NCBI RefSeq assembly: GCF_007018965.1
Contig: NZ_VJYZ01000033.1
Location: 496,001-560,000, forward strand
From: Paracoccus marinus
GTDB lineage: Bacteria; Pseudomonadota; Alphaproteobacteria; Rhodobacterales; Rhodobacteraceae
Reading direction: 5' to 3'
Length of the DNA: 64,000 bases
Below the pieces are notes generated by a model. It was given only the letters and a program-made list of their open reading frames with translations, ran no database searches and had not been told where the DNA came from. The translations under genes were made by a program, and so were the position numbers. This document shows, in pieces, positions 1 through 9,683 of the stretch (positions are counted from its first letter, which is position 1; the number at the start of each line of letters is the position of its first letter).

Positions 1-129
1 GCGGGACCGCCCCGCACGCAACCCAACGCTTGCGTGAACTTGACCCGCGCGGGCGGGACGGTCCACAAGCGGGACCGCAAGGGCGGCGGTCGGGTTCGAG
101 AGTCGGGACCGAGGGCAGGGGGGCAGTCG

Positions 130-1266
130 ATGCGCAACTCCGTCAGGGGACAGGTCGATGCGTTCATCGTGATGGACGTGATGGAGGCCGCGCGGGCGGC
201 CGAAGCCGCGGGCCGCCACATCATCCACATGGAAGTGGGCCAGCCATCGGTCGGGGCGCCGGCGGGCGCGCGCGCGGCGCTGGCGGCGGCGCTGTCGTCA
301 CCCCTGGGCTACACCGTCGCATTGGGGTTGCCCGAACTGCGTCAGGGGATCGCGGCGCTGTACCGGCGCTGGTACGGCGTGGATCTTGATCCCGCCCGGG
401 TGGTGGTCACGGCGGGGTCGTCGGGGGCGTTCATCCTTGCGTTCTCGGCGCTCTTCGACGCGGGCGACCGGGTCGCGCTGGGTGAGCCGGGGTATCCGAG
501 CTATCGCCAGATCCTCAGGGCCATGTCGGTCCAGCCGGTGGGGATGCCCACGCTGGCCGAAAACCGCTTCCAGCCGGTGCCGGCCGACATTCCCGAGGGC
601 GTGCGCGGCGTGATCCTCGCCTCGCCCGGGAACCCGTCGGGGACGATGCTGGGGCAGGCCGAGCTTGCCGCGCTCGCGCGCGCCACGGCCGCGCGGGGCG
701 CGGCGCTGGTTTCGGACGAGATCTACCACGGGCTCAGCTACGGCGACCGCGCGGTCAGCGCGCTCGAGGTCACGGACGATGTGGTGGTGGTCAACAGCTT
801 CTCGAAGTACTTCGGCATGACCGGCTGGCGGATCGGCTGGATGGTGGTGCCGCCCGACATGGTCCGCACCGTCGAGCGGCTGGCGCAGAACCTGTTCATC
901 TGCCCCTCGCACGCGAGCCAGGTCGCCGCGCTGGCGGCGCTCGACTGCATCGACGAGGCCGAGGCGAACCTGGCCGTCTATGCCCGCAACCGGGCGATGA
1001 TGCTGGACCGGCTGCCCGCGATCGGTTTCGACCGCATCGCGCCGCCCGACGGGGCCTTTTACGTCTATGCCGACGTGAGCCACCTGACAGGCGACAGCCG
1101 CGCGCTGGCGGCCGAGATCCTCGACCGTGCGGGCGTCGCGGTCACGCCGGGGCTGGACTTCGACCCGGTGCGCGGGGGGCGGACGCTGCGGTTTTCATAC
1201 GCGCGGGGCAGCACCGACATCGCCGAGGGGCTGGACCGGCTGGCGCGCTTCATGGCGACGCGATGA
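130..1266 (+). CDS. Pyridoxal-phosphate aminotransferase, class I/II
   Basis: This is a fold-type I PLP enzyme that probably transfers the amino group of an amino acid to a 2-oxo acid in the cytoplasm. The PLP-binding lysine is Lys226 in the motif SFSKYFGMTGWRIG. Upstream are SPGNPSGTML and SDEIYHG, which hold the Asn and Asp/Tyr that contact the cofactor. The length (378 residues) is normal for the family. I chose the ATG at 130 because the 32 in-frame codons before it (from 34) are Arg/Gly-rich and do not look like aminotransferase sequence. The stop overlaps the ATG of the amidase gene by four bases, so the two are probably cotranslated. The amino acid specificity cannot be read from sequence. 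Confidence 0.9.
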   Translation: MRNSVRGQVDAFIVMDVMEAARAAEAAGRHIIHMEVGQPSVGAPAGARAALAAALSSPLGYTVALGLPELRQGIAALYRRWYGVDLDPARVVVTAGSSGAFILAFSALFDAGDRVALGEPGYPSYRQILRAMSVQPVGMPTLAENRFQPVPADIPEGVRGVILASPGNPSGTMLGQAELAALARATAARGAALVSDEIYHGLSYGDRAVSALEVTDDVVVVNSFSKYFGMTGWRIGWMVVPPDMVRTVERLAQNLFICPSHASQVAALAALDCIDEAEANLAVYARNRAMMLDRLPAIGFDRIAPPDGAFYVYADVSHLTGDSRALAAEILDRAGVAVTPGLDFDPVRGGRTLRFSYARGSTDIAEGLDRLARFMATR

Positions 1267-2564
1267 CGGGGTTCCGCCTGATCGCTGTGGTCGCCGCCCT
1301 GTGCTGCGCGGCCGTGCCGGCGGGCGCGCAGACCGGCGCGGATTCCGCGCCGCCCGCGCAAATCGCGGCTGCGCGCGAGACCCGGTTCGACCCCGCCGCC
1401 TCGTCCATCACCGCCCAAGGGCGGGACCGGGGCGATCCCCGCCCGCTGCAACTGTCACTCGCGGTCGGGAACCGCGCCCCGTTCCGCGTCTATCTGCTGG
1501 ATGCGCCGCCCCGGATGGTGGTCGAGATGAAGGGGCTGTCGCTGCCTACCGGCCCGTCGCCCGTGACGGGGGCCGAGCTGCTGGCGGGCCTGCGCTGGGG
1601 GCCCGGCCTGCCCGGATGGGGCCGGATCATCGCCGAACTGCCCGCGCCCTACGCGGTCGAGCGGGCCACGATCCTGGGCCCGGATGCGGGCGCGGGCGCG
1701 GCCATCTTCCTTTCGCTGGTCCCAGTGGACGGCAAGGAGTTCGCCCCCCGCACCGACGTGATGACCGCGCTGAAGGGCTTGCCCGAGCCCGCCGCGCATA
1801 CCACCCCGTCGGCAACCGGGGCCTCTGCCGGGCCCGGTGACGGGCGGCTGCGGGTGATCGTGGACCCGGGTCATGGCGGCATCGACCCCGGCGCGCAGGT
1901 GGACGGCGTGTCCGAGGCGGCCTTGATGCTTCAGTTCGCGACCGAGCTTGCGGCGGCGTTGCAGCACGCGGGCATCGACGCGCGGCTGACGCGGGGCGAC
2001 GACCGCTTCATCGCGCTGGAACGCCGCACCACGGCTGCACGCGGCGCGCGCGCGGACCTGTTCGTGTCGCTTCACGCCGACATGCTGCCCAAGGCGCAGG
2101 CGGCGGGGGCCACGATCTATGTCTGGAACCCCGCGTCGAACGACCGCGCCGCGCAGGACCTCGCCGCCCGGCACGACCGCGACGACATGCTGGCGGGCGT
2201 GGACCTGGACGGCACCGACGACCGCGTGGCGCGCGCGCTGATGGACCTGGCCCGCACCCGCACCCAGCCCGCGAGCGAGGCGTTCGCAAGCCACCTGTCC
2301 AGCGAACTGGCGCTGTCCGACATCGGGATGCACCGCCGCCCGGTGCAGGGGGCCGCGTTCTCGGTCCTGAAATCGCCCGACATTCCGTCGGTGCTGGTCG
2401 AGATGGGGTTCCTGTCGGACCCGGTGGACCGCGCCAACCTTCTCAACCCCGCGTGGCGGGGGCAGATGGCGCAGGCGATCACCCGCGCGGTGACGAACTG
2501 GCGCGCCGACCAGGCGGCCGTGTCGAGCCTGCGCGGGGTCGCGATCCCGGCAGCGAAGCCGTGA
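1263..2564 (+). CDS. amiC: N-acetylmuramoyl-L-alanine amidase (AmiC type)
   Basis: This periplasmic zinc amidase cuts the bond between muramic acid and the stem peptide, which separates daughter cells at division. Residues 1-22 form a signal peptide ending AGA-Q. An AMIN-type targeting region follows at about residues 55-150. The Amidase_3 domain starts near residue 198 with VIVDPGHGGIDPGA, where His204 is a zinc ligand. The second zinc motif lies in FVSLHADM and the catalytic Glu in VEMGFLSDP. The 433-residue length is typical. It overlaps the preceding aminotransferase gene and is followed by the gene for PBP1A, another peptidoglycan enzyme. Confidence 0.93.
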   Translation: MTGFRLIAVVAALCCAAVPAGAQTGADSAPPAQIAAARETRFDPAASSITAQGRDRGDPRPLQLSLAVGNRAPFRVYLLDAPPRMVVEMKGLSLPTGPSPVTGAELLAGLRWGPGLPGWGRIIAELPAPYAVERATILGPDAGAGAAIFLSLVPVDGKEFAPRTDVMTALKGLPEPAAHTTPSATGASAGPGDGRLRVIVDPGHGGIDPGAQVDGVSEAALMLQFATELAAALQHAGIDARLTRGDDRFIALERRTTAARGARADLFVSLHADMLPKAQAAGATIYVWNPASNDRAAQDLAARHDRDDMLAGVDLDGTDDRVARALMDLARTRTQPASEAFASHLSSELALSDIGMHRRPVQGAAFSVLKSPDIPSVLVEMGFLSDPVDRANLLNPAWRGQMAQAITRAVTNWRADQAAVSSLRGVAIPAAKP

Positions 2565-2619
2565 TCCCGACTGCCCGTCCCGCGATCACGCGCGCACACG
2601 AAGCTGACATAACGTTGTT

Positions 2620-2648
2620 TTGACGCCCCCCGGACCGGGGTCTATAGA
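2620..2648 (+). promoter_or_regulatory. Sigma-70 promoter for the PBP1A gene
   Basis: TTGACG at 2620-2625 and TATAGA at 2643-2648 are separated by exactly 17 bases. This is the best housekeeping-type promoter in the window. Transcription would start near 2655, about 25 bases before the GTG start at 2681. Confidence 0.7.
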
Positions 2649-2680
2649 GAGCCCCTGTCCGCCCGGCCAAAGGGGTCCTC

Positions 2681-5215
2681 GTGGTTCGTCTTCTTTTGTC
2701 CTTTATCGGCGGAATCTTTTCCTGGTTCGTGACCGGGCTTCTGTTCGCTGCGCTGCTGATGGGCTGCGTGTTCTGGATGTACGGCCAGGACCTCCCCAGC
2801 CACGAAGAGGTCGCCGCCTATTCGCCCAAGACCATCAGCCGGGTCTATTCGGGCGAGGGCCGGCTGATCGACGAATTCGCGCGCGAACGCCGCCTGTTCC
2901 AGCCGGTGTCCGAGATCCCCGAGCTGGTGAAGCACGCCTTCATCAGCGCCGAGGACAAGAACTTCTACATCCACCACGGCTTCGATCCGGTCGGCATGGC
3001 GGGCGCGGCGTGGCAGGCGGTGGTGTCGGGCGGGACGAACGTGCGCGGCGCGTCCACCATCCCGCAGCAGGTGGTCAAGAACATCCTGCTGTCCTCGGAC
3101 CGCAACCTTGAACGCAAGGTAAAGGAACTGATCCTCGCGGTGCGGGTCGAACAGACCCTGTCCAAGGACAAGATCCTCGAACTCTACCTCAACGAGATCT
3201 TTCTCGGCCAGAACAGCTACGGGGTCGCGGCGGCCGCGCAGACCTATTTCAACAAGCAGCTGGACCAGCTTGCCCCTCACGAGGCGGCGATGCTGGCCGC
3301 GATGCCGCAGTCGCCGTCGCGCTCGCCCGTGACCAACAAGGACCGGATCACCGAGCGGCGCAACTACGTCCTGCGCGAGATGTGGCAGAACGGCTATCTC
3401 GACGAGGCGACGTTCCGGCGCGAAGAGGCGCTGCCGCTCAAGACCGTGCAGAACGGCGACTTCCCGTCGTTCCGCAGGCAGCTGCCGCCGCGCGACTACT
3501 TCACCGACGAAATCCGCCGCCAGCTCAGCCGCGAGTTCGGCGAGGAGGAGTTCTTTACGGGCGGCCTTGCCATCCGCGCCACGGTCGAGCCGCAGCTGCA
3601 GCAGATCGCCGCCAAGGCGCTGCAGGACGCGCTTGAGAAATACGACCGCGGGATCGGCATCTGGCGCGGCACCGGCGTCACCATCCCGGCAGAGGACCTG
3701 GGGTCCGAGCAGTCGTGGCGCGCGGCGCTGTCGAAGGCCGAGGTGCCGCGCGACATCGCGGGCTGGTATCCGGCCGTCGTCCTGGAAATCGGCAAGACCG
3801 ACGCCCGGATCGGGATCGAGCGGGTGGCCGAGGACGCCGAGGAAGCGGGCGAGGACGGTCACCGGATCGTGGCCGAGGACGTGACCTGGGCGAGGAAGCT
3901 GATGCCCGGGCGCGAGCGCGCGCCGCAGGCGAAGAAGGCGGGCGATCTGCTGGCCGTGGGCGACGTGGTGCTGGTCCGGCGGATGACGCGCGACGAGGAT
4001 GGCGGCTTCATCCGCTGGACCCTGCGCCAGGTGCCTTCGATCGAAGGCGGGTTCATGGCGATGGACGTGAACACCGGTCGCGTCATCGCCATGCAGGGCG
4101 GGTTTTCCTACCAGTCCTCTGTGTTCAACCGCGCGACGCAGGCGATGCGCCAGCCGGGATCGTCCTTCAAGCCGTTCGTCTATGCCGCCGCGCTCGACAA
4201 CAACTACACCCCCGCCACCATCGTCGCGGACGAGCCGATCACCGTGAACACGCCGCAGGGGCTGTGGACGCCCAAGAACTCGGGCGGCGGGTTCTATGGA
4301 CCCGTGCCGCTGCGGACCGGGATCGAGCAGTCGCGCAACCTGATGACGATCCGCATCGCCCAGGACATCGGCATGGACACGGTCGCCAAGTACGCCGAGC
4401 GGTTCGGCGTCTACGACCACCTGTCGCCCTATCTCGCAAACAGCCTGGGCGCGCAGGAAACCACGCTGTTCAAGATGGTCGCGGCCTACGCGATGTTCGC
4501 CAACGGCGGCGAGCGGGTGGAACCGACGCTGGTGGACCGGGTGCAGGACCGCTTCGGACGCACGATCTATCGCCACGACCGCCGCGTGTGCGAGACTTGC
4601 GGCCAGCCCGCGCTGCCCGCGAGCCTTGGACCCCGCATCTCGTCGGACCGCGAGCGGGTGATGGATGCGGTCACCGCCTACCAGCTTACCTCGATGATGG
4701 AAGGCGTGGTCAAGCGCGGCTCGGGCAAGGGTGTGAACCTGCCGGTGCCGATCGCCGGCAAGACCGGGACCACGAACGACGCCAAGGACGTCTGGTTCAT
4801 CGGCTTCAGCTCGAACCTGGTGGCGGGCTGCTACCTTGGTTACGACACGCCGCGCACGCTGGGCGAGGACGCGTTCGGCGGCACGCTGTGCGTGCCGGTG
4901 TTCAACGCCTTCATGCGACAGGCCGTCAAGGAATACGGCGGGACCGAGTTCAAGGTGCCGCCGGGCGGCTTCTTCCGCGACGTGCCCTACGGCAAGGGCG
5001 TGATCGCCGAATATTTTCGCAACGGCACCGGCCCGGGCACCGGCGGCCCGGTCATGGTCGTCGATGGCGGGTTCGGCCGGGTCGATCCCGACAAGCTGCC
5101 GCGGGTGGTGACGGGGCGCGAGGCGGCGCAGACCGTGACGACCGCGAGCGGCCGCAAGAAGGTCATCCCGAAAAAGGCCGACACCTCGACCATTTCGTCG
5201 GGCGGTCTTTACTGA
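2681..5215 (+). CDS. mrcA: Penicillin-binding protein 1A (bifunctional)
   Basis: This inner-membrane enzyme polymerises glycan strands and cross-links their peptides. One membrane helix sits at about residues 8-35. The GT51 transglycosylase domain follows, with EDKNFYIHHGFD carrying the catalytic Glu. An inserted OB-like region occupies roughly residues 300-430. The transpeptidase domain has the SxxK motif SSFK (Ser494 and Lys497) and the KTG motif in GKTGTTNDAKDVW. At 844 residues it matches alphaproteobacterial PBP1A. The start is GTG at 2681, preceded by AAAGGGG. It has its own promoter and sits between amidase and prfB genes. Confidence 0.96.
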   Translation: MVRLLLSFIGGIFSWFVTGLLFAALLMGCVFWMYGQDLPSHEEVAAYSPKTISRVYSGEGRLIDEFARERRLFQPVSEIPELVKHAFISAEDKNFYIHHGFDPVGMAGAAWQAVVSGGTNVRGASTIPQQVVKNILLSSDRNLERKVKELILAVRVEQTLSKDKILELYLNEIFLGQNSYGVAAAAQTYFNKQLDQLAPHEAAMLAAMPQSPSRSPVTNKDRITERRNYVLREMWQNGYLDEATFRREEALPLKTVQNGDFPSFRRQLPPRDYFTDEIRRQLSREFGEEEFFTGGLAIRATVEPQLQQIAAKALQDALEKYDRGIGIWRGTGVTIPAEDLGSEQSWRAALSKAEVPRDIAGWYPAVVLEIGKTDARIGIERVAEDAEEAGEDGHRIVAEDVTWARKLMPGRERAPQAKKAGDLLAVGDVVLVRRMTRDEDGGFIRWTLRQVPSIEGGFMAMDVNTGRVIAMQGGFSYQSSVFNRATQAMRQPGSSFKPFVYAAALDNNYTPATIVADEPITVNTPQGLWTPKNSGGGFYGPVPLRTGIEQSRNLMTIRIAQDIGMDTVAKYAERFGVYDHLSPYLANSLGAQETTLFKMVAAYAMFANGGERVEPTLVDRVQDRFGRTIYRHDRRVCETCGQPALPASLGPRISSDRERVMDAVTAYQLTSMMEGVVKRGSGKGVNLPVPIAGKTGTTNDAKDVWFIGFSSNLVAGCYLGYDTPRTLGEDAFGGTLCVPVFNAFMRQAVKEYGGTEFKVPPGGFFRDVPYGKGVIAEYFRNGTGPGTGGPVMVVDGGFGRVDPDKLPRVVTGREAAQTVTTASGRKKVIPKKADTSTISSGGLY

Positions 5216-5362
5216 GGCAGCCTTACGGGCGGCCTCCGCCCGCTTCCCGACCCAGGCCTGCCCGCCCCCCGCTTGCCTCCGCGCAGGCGTGGCTGTATCA
5301 GCGCTGACTTGTTGCCGGTCGCCCGTCCGTGGCGGCCGCATGCCGACCAAGGAACCCCACCC

Positions 5363-6490
5363 ATGCGCGCCGAGACCCAGAACACCGTCGATGCCATCCG
5401 CAAGTCGCTGCGCCTGCTCGCGCAGCGGATGGACTGGGAAACCGCGCCGCACCGGCTGGAGGAAATGAACGCGATGATCGAGGACGGCGACCTGTGGTCC
5501 GATCCGGCCCGCGCGCAGAAGCTGATGCGGGACCGGCAGGTGCTGTCGGACGCGGTCGAAACCTACAAGCGGTTGTCGAACGACCTCGACGCCAACGCCG
5601 AGATGGTCGAACTGGCCGACGCCGAAGGCGACGCCGATCTGGTGGCCGAGGCCGAAGCGAACCTCAAGGCGATCGCCGCCGAGGCCGCGCAGAAGGAGCT
5701 TGAGGCGCTGCTGAACGGCGAGGCAGACGGCAACGACACCTTCCTGGAAATCAACGCGGGCGCGGGCGGCACGGAAAGCTGCGACTGGGCGTCGATGCTG
5801 GCGCGGATGTACACCCGCTGGGCCGAGAAGAAAGGCTACTCGGTCGAGCTGCAGTCCGAAACCGACGGCGACGAGGCGGGGATCCGCAGCGCCGCCTACA
5901 AGATCAGCGGCCCGAACGCCTATGGCTGGCTGAAATCGGAATCGGGCGTCCACCGCCTGGTCCGCATCAGCCCCTACGACTCGGCGGCGCGGCGGCACAC
6001 CTCGTTCTCGTCGGTCTGGGTCTATCCGGTCGTCGACGACAACATCGAGATCGACATCCCCGACCGCGACATCCGCATCGACACCTACCGCTCGTCCGGC
6101 GCGGGCGGGCAGCACGTCAACACCACCGACTCGGCCGTGCGGATCACCCACCTGCCGACGAACATCGTTGTGACCAGCTCGATGAAGTCGCAGCACCAGA
6201 ACCGCGAGGTGGCGATGAACGCGCTGCGGTCGCGGCTGTACCAGCTGGAACTGGACAAGCGGAACGCGGCCATCAACGCCGCCCACGACGCCAAGGGCGA
6301 CGCGGGCTGGGGCAACCAGATCCGCAGCTACGTCCTGCAGCCCTACCAGATGGTCAAGGACCTGCGGACCGGCGTGGAAACCAGCGACACCGGCGGCGTG
6401 CTGGACGGCGATCTGGATGCGTTCATGGCGGCGACGCTGGCGATGAACGTGGCCGGAAAGAGCCGGGCCGAGGCGAACGTCGAGGACTGA
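5363..6490 (+). CDS. prfB: Peptide chain release factor 2
   Basis: RF2 recognises UGA and UAA stop codons and triggers release of the finished protein. The catalytic GGQ motif is at residues 248-250 (SGAGGQHVN). The codon-reading tripeptide, SPF in E. coli, is SPY at 203-205. I chose the ATG at 5363, giving 375 residues that align with the known N-terminus. The 30 codons before it are not family-like. There is no in-frame TGA or CTTTGA slippery site near codon 25, so the programmed +1 frameshift that controls E. coli prfB is absent here. It follows the PBP1A gene by 147 bases. Confidence 0.96.
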   Translation: MRAETQNTVDAIRKSLRLLAQRMDWETAPHRLEEMNAMIEDGDLWSDPARAQKLMRDRQVLSDAVETYKRLSNDLDANAEMVELADAEGDADLVAEAEANLKAIAAEAAQKELEALLNGEADGNDTFLEINAGAGGTESCDWASMLARMYTRWAEKKGYSVELQSETDGDEAGIRSAAYKISGPNAYGWLKSESGVHRLVRISPYDSAARRHTSFSSVWVYPVVDDNIEIDIPDRDIRIDTYRSSGAGGQHVNTTDSAVRITHLPTNIVVTSSMKSQHQNREVAMNALRSRLYQLELDKRNAAINAAHDAKGDAGWGNQIRSYVLQPYQMVKDLRTGVETSDTGGVLDGDLDAFMAATLAMNVAGKSRAEANVED

Positions 6491-6497
6491 GCGGACC

Positions 6498-6917
6498 CTA
6501 GACCGCCCAGAACGCCACCGCCTGCGGCCCGATCCCTTCCAGCACGCGGTCGAAGTCGCGCGCCCGCACCGTCGCGCGGATACCGGTCAGCAGGTCCTCA
6601 AGCAGCGAGGGCGGGCAGAAGTTGTGGTCGGCGCGCAGCGCCAGCATCTCGGCCCGCACCGTCTCGCGCTCGCCCCACGGCAGGCGGGGGGCGGCAAGGT
6701 CCCAGCGCCAGACAAGGATCGCGCGCAGCACCGACGGCAGTTCGTCGCCGAGCCGCAGCACGTCCTGCGGTTCGGCCCGGGCGCGAAAGCTGCGGAACAC
6801 GGCCTCGGTCCCGGTGTAGATCACGTTGTCCGACGCGATGAGCGAGCGTTCCCGCATGTCGCGCAGGTAGGCGCGGAACTCGTCCGTCGCGTGGCGATAG
6901 GTGAATGGCATGGGCAT
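6498..6917 (-). CDS. DUF2267 family protein
   Basis: This is a 139-residue soluble protein of the DUF2267 family, whose molecular role is not established. It is mostly alpha-helical in appearance. Family-like segments include FRAYLRDMRER near the N-terminus and LPSVLRAILVWRWD in the middle. I start it at the ATG at 6917 because GGAGG lies a few bases upstream. A longer reading frame from 7310 would run through the LysE gene and is rejected. Only 14 bases separate it from the LysE-type gene upstream, so they probably share a transcript. The end lies 7 bases from the convergent prfB stop. Confidence 0.75.
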   Translation of the reverse strand: MPMPFTYRHATDEFRAYLRDMRERSLIASDNVIYTGTEAVFRSFRARAEPQDVLRLGDELPSVLRAILVWRWDLAAPRLPWGERETVRAEMLALRADHNFCPPSLLEDLLTGIRATVRARDFDRVLEGIGPQAVAFWAV

Positions 6918-6931
6918 GGGTGCCTCCGTGG

Positions 6932-7570
6932 TCAGCGCCGCGCTTCGGTCGCCATCCTCACCGCGAGCGCCGCCAGCACCGATCCCATTATCCAGCGCTG
7001 GACCGCCGCCCAGCCCGGGCGGCGCACGAGAAAGCGCGCCACCGCGCCCGCACCGACAACGAGGCAGCCGTTCACCGCAAGGCTGATCGCGATCTGCACC
7101 GTTCCGAGCGCGAGCGTCTGCCCCAGCACGGAGCCGTGCGCCGGATCGACGAACTGGGGCAGCAGCGACAGATACATCACCGCGATCTTGGGGTTCAGCA
7201 GGTTGGTGAAAAGCCCCATCAGAAACAGCCGCCGCGGCCCGTCCCGGGGCAGGTCGCGCACGGCGAAGGCCGAGCGTCCGCCCGGCCGCACCGCGCCCCA
7301 GGCAAGCCACAGCAGGTAGGCCGCGCCCGCGAACCTGAGCGCGTCATAGGCATATGGCACCGCCATCACGATCGCCGTTATCCCCAGCGCGGCGCACAGC
7401 ATGTAGATCACGAATCCCGCCGCGATCCCGCAAAGCGAGATCAGCCCCGCGCGCGGCCCCTGCGAGATCGAGCGCGAGACCAGGTAGATCATGTTGGGGC
7501 CGGGCGTCAGCGCCATTCCCAGCGCAATCATGGCAAACACGGCAAGGTTGGCAGTATCCGGCATCGGCAT
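6932..7570 (-). CDS. LysE/RhtB-family amino acid exporter
   Basis: This inner-membrane protein probably exports an amino acid or homoserine-like compound. The family marker ALTPGPNMIYLVSRSISQG sits near residues 17-35, and about six hydrophobic helices are visible across 212 residues. A second conserved piece is GLFTNLLNPKIAVMYLSLLP. The ATG at 7570 is preceded by AGGGGAT, and a second ATG at 7564 is possible. It is followed by the DUF2267 gene at short spacing. The patatin gene diverges on the other side. Confidence 0.88.
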   Translation of the reverse strand: MPMPDTANLAVFAMIALGMALTPGPNMIYLVSRSISQGPRAGLISLCGIAAGFVIYMLCAALGITAIVMAVPYAYDALRFAGAAYLLWLAWGAVRPGGRSAFAVRDLPRDGPRRLFLMGLFTNLLNPKIAVMYLSLLPQFVDPAHGSVLGQTLALGTVQIAISLAVNGCLVVGAGAVARFLVRRPGWAAVQRWIMGSVLAALAVRMATEARR

Positions 7571-7702
7571 TGATCCCCTGCGGCGCGGCAGCTTTTGCGA
7601 CACAAGCATTCCAGCCGCGGCGGCGCAATGTTATCCGGGGCCACGATCCCGCACCGCGCCCGCAGCCGCCCCAGCCCGCACAGTCCCGAACGGAGAGCGC
7701 CG

Positions 7703-8749
7703 ATGACCCGCAACGTCAACCTCGCACTTCAGGGCGGCGGCGCGCACGGCGCCTTCGCCTGGGGCGTCCTCGACCGCCTGCTCGAAGGCGACGAGATCGA
7801 GATCGCCGCGATCAGCGGCACCTCGGCCGGGGCGCTGAACGGGGCGGCGCTGCGGGCGGGGCTCGCCACCGCGCCCGGACGGCCGGGGCGCGAGGCGGCG
7901 CGCGCGAACCTGCGCCACGTCTGGTCCGAGGTCGCGCGGTATTCCGACAACAGCATGGTCCGCTGGATGACGAGCTTTCTGCCCGTGCCGACACGGATGC
8001 AGCGGTTGGCCGAGATGATGTCGCCGATGGCGTGGCTGGAAGGCGTGACGCGGGTCTTCAGTCCCTATGACTACGGCCCGTTCTACCACAACCCGCTGGG
8101 CCCGATCATCCGCCGGATGCCGCATCCGCGGCTGGATACGGACGCCGGGCCGCGCCTGTTCGTGACCGCGACCAACGTCCGCACGGGCCGGGTCCGCATC
8201 TTTTCGGGGGCGGAGGTCACGGCGGACGCGGTGATGGCGTCGGCCTGCCTGCCCACGCTCTTTCGCGCGGTTGAGATCACCGACCCCGCGACCGGCCGCC
8301 GCGAGGCGTTCTGGGACGGCGGCTATTCCGGCAATCCGGCGATCTTTCCGCTGTTCGGCGCGGACCTGCCGCGCGACGTGATCGTCATCGCGGTGAACCC
8401 GATGGAACGCGACCACCTGCCGCGCAGCCCGGTCGAGATCCAGGACCGGATCAACGAGATCAGCTTCAACTCGTCGCTGTTGCGCGAACTGCGCGCGATC
8501 CAGTTCGTGAAGCGGCTGTCGTCCGAAGGGCGGCTGACCGGCCGCAACATGAAGGAGCCGCTGCTGCACATGATCTTCGACGACGAGCTGATGACCTCGC
8601 TCGGGTCGCGCAGCAAGGTGATGCCCGCGCCGGGGCTGGTGGCGCGGATGTTCGATGCAGGCCGCAGCGCGGCGCAGGGCTTCGTGGACGCGAATCTCGA
8701 CCATATCGGCGCGCGCGACACGGTGGACCTGCCGCCGCTTTACGGCTGA
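7703..8749 (+). CDS. Patatin-like phospholipase
   Basis: This 348-residue protein is a serine lipid acyl hydrolase of the patatin family. The Ser-Asp dyad is visible: Ser41 in GTSAG and Asp205 in WDGGYSGNP. The oxyanion-hole glycines are in LQGGGAHGAF at residues 9-18. No signal peptide is seen, so it should act in the cytoplasm or at the inner face of the membrane. The ATG at 7703 has CGGAGAG upstream. The C-terminal third contains a helical extension common in bacterial patatins. Its substrate is unknown. It converges on psuG with 19 bases between the stops. Confidence 0.92.
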   Translation: MTRNVNLALQGGGAHGAFAWGVLDRLLEGDEIEIAAISGTSAGALNGAALRAGLATAPGRPGREAARANLRHVWSEVARYSDNSMVRWMTSFLPVPTRMQRLAEMMSPMAWLEGVTRVFSPYDYGPFYHNPLGPIIRRMPHPRLDTDAGPRLFVTATNVRTGRVRIFSGAEVTADAVMASACLPTLFRAVEITDPATGRREAFWDGGYSGNPAIFPLFGADLPRDVIVIAVNPMERDHLPRSPVEIQDRINEISFNSSLLRELRAIQFVKRLSSEGRLTGRNMKEPLLHMIFDDELMTSLGSRSKVMPAPGLVARMFDAGRSAAQGFVDANLDHIGARDTVDLPPLYG

Positions 8750-8768
8750 GGGCTCGCCCCCTCGGGGC

Positions 8769-9683
8769 TCAGGCCCCGGCGGCGGCGATCCTGGCGGCAA
8801 GGCGGGCGTTGTTGAGGACCAGCGCCGTGTTGGCGACGAGCGACCGCCCCTCGGTCAGCGCGTAGATCCGGTCCAGCAGGAACGGCGTCACGTCCTTGGC
8901 GGCGATCCCCTGCGCGGCCGCGTCGGCCAGCGCCTGTTCGACCACCGGCATGATCTCGGCCCGCGCGATCTCGGCGTCCTCGGGGATCGGGTTCACGACC
9001 AGCTGTCCGCCGGGCAGGCCCATCGCGCGGCGCATCCGCGCCGAGGCCGCGATCTGCGCGGGATCGTCCATCCTTAGGGGCGCGGGCAGGCCGGAATCGC
9101 GGCTCCAGAACGCGGGCAGGGCGTCCTGGCCGACGGCGATCACCGGGACGCCGAGCGTCTCCAGCAATTCCAGCGTCCGGGGCAGGTCCAGGATCGCCTT
9201 TGCCCCCGCCGACACGACCGTCACCGCGGTCTGCGCCAGTTCGTGCAGGTCGGCCGACACGTCCATCGTGTCCTCGACCCCGCGATGGACGCCGCCGATC
9301 CCGCCGGTGGCAAAGACGCGGATGCCCGCAAGTGCCGCGCAGATCATGGTGGCGGCGACCGTCGTCGCGCCGGTGCGCCCCGTGGCCACGCAGGCCGCGA
9401 GGTCGGCGCGGCTGAGCTTCATCACCGTGCCCTCGGGCGACTGGGCAAAGCGTTCCAGCGCCGCGTCGTCCAGGCCGATGCGGATGGTGCCGTCGATCAC
9501 GGCGATGGTGGCCGGAACCGCGCCGCCCGCCCTGATCTCAGCTTCGACGTCGCGGGCCATTTCCAGGTTCTGCGGGAACGGCATCCCGTGGGTGATGATC
9601 GTGGATTCCAGTGCGACGACCGGGCGGCCCTGATCCAGCGCGGCGCGGACTTCGGCGGTGAAGCTGATGGGAAGGTCGGTCAT
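8769..9683 (-). CDS. psuG: Pseudouridine-5'-phosphate glycosidase
   Basis: PsuG splits the C-C bond of pseudouridine 5'-phosphate to give uracil and ribose 5-phosphate (the in vivo direction). The protein is 304 residues, the normal size. Family signatures include PVVALESTIITHGMP, ATIAVIDGTIRIGL and FATGGIGGVHRG. Its ATG overlaps the stop of the upstream kinase gene by four bases. The kinase makes its substrate, so the pair is a complete pseudouridine breakdown route. The same chain begins with tyrS. Confidence 0.95.
   Translation of the reverse strand: MTDLPISFTAEVRAALDQGRPVVALESTIITHGMPFPQNLEMARDVEAEIRAGGAVPATIAVIDGTIRIGLDDAALERFAQSPEGTVMKLSRADLAACVATGRTGATTVAATMICAALAGIRVFATGGIGGVHRGVEDTMDVSADLHELAQTAVTVVSAGAKAILDLPRTLELLETLGVPVIAVGQDALPAFWSRDSGLPAPLRMDDPAQIAASARMRRAMGLPGGQLVVNPIPEDAEIARAEIMPVVEQALADAAAQGIAAKDVTPFLLDRIYALTEGRSLVANTALVLNNARLAARIAAAGA

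Noticed and set aside
5363..5480. Programmed frameshift in prfB
   Set aside because: I looked for an in-frame TGA after a slippery CTT near codon 25 and found none; the frame is open from the ATG.
2642..6286. Leftward open frame of about 1,200 codons
   Set aside because: It lies antisense to PBP1A and RF2, which are certain. Its product is Arg/His/Gly/Val-rich, typical of the shadow of a GC-rich gene.
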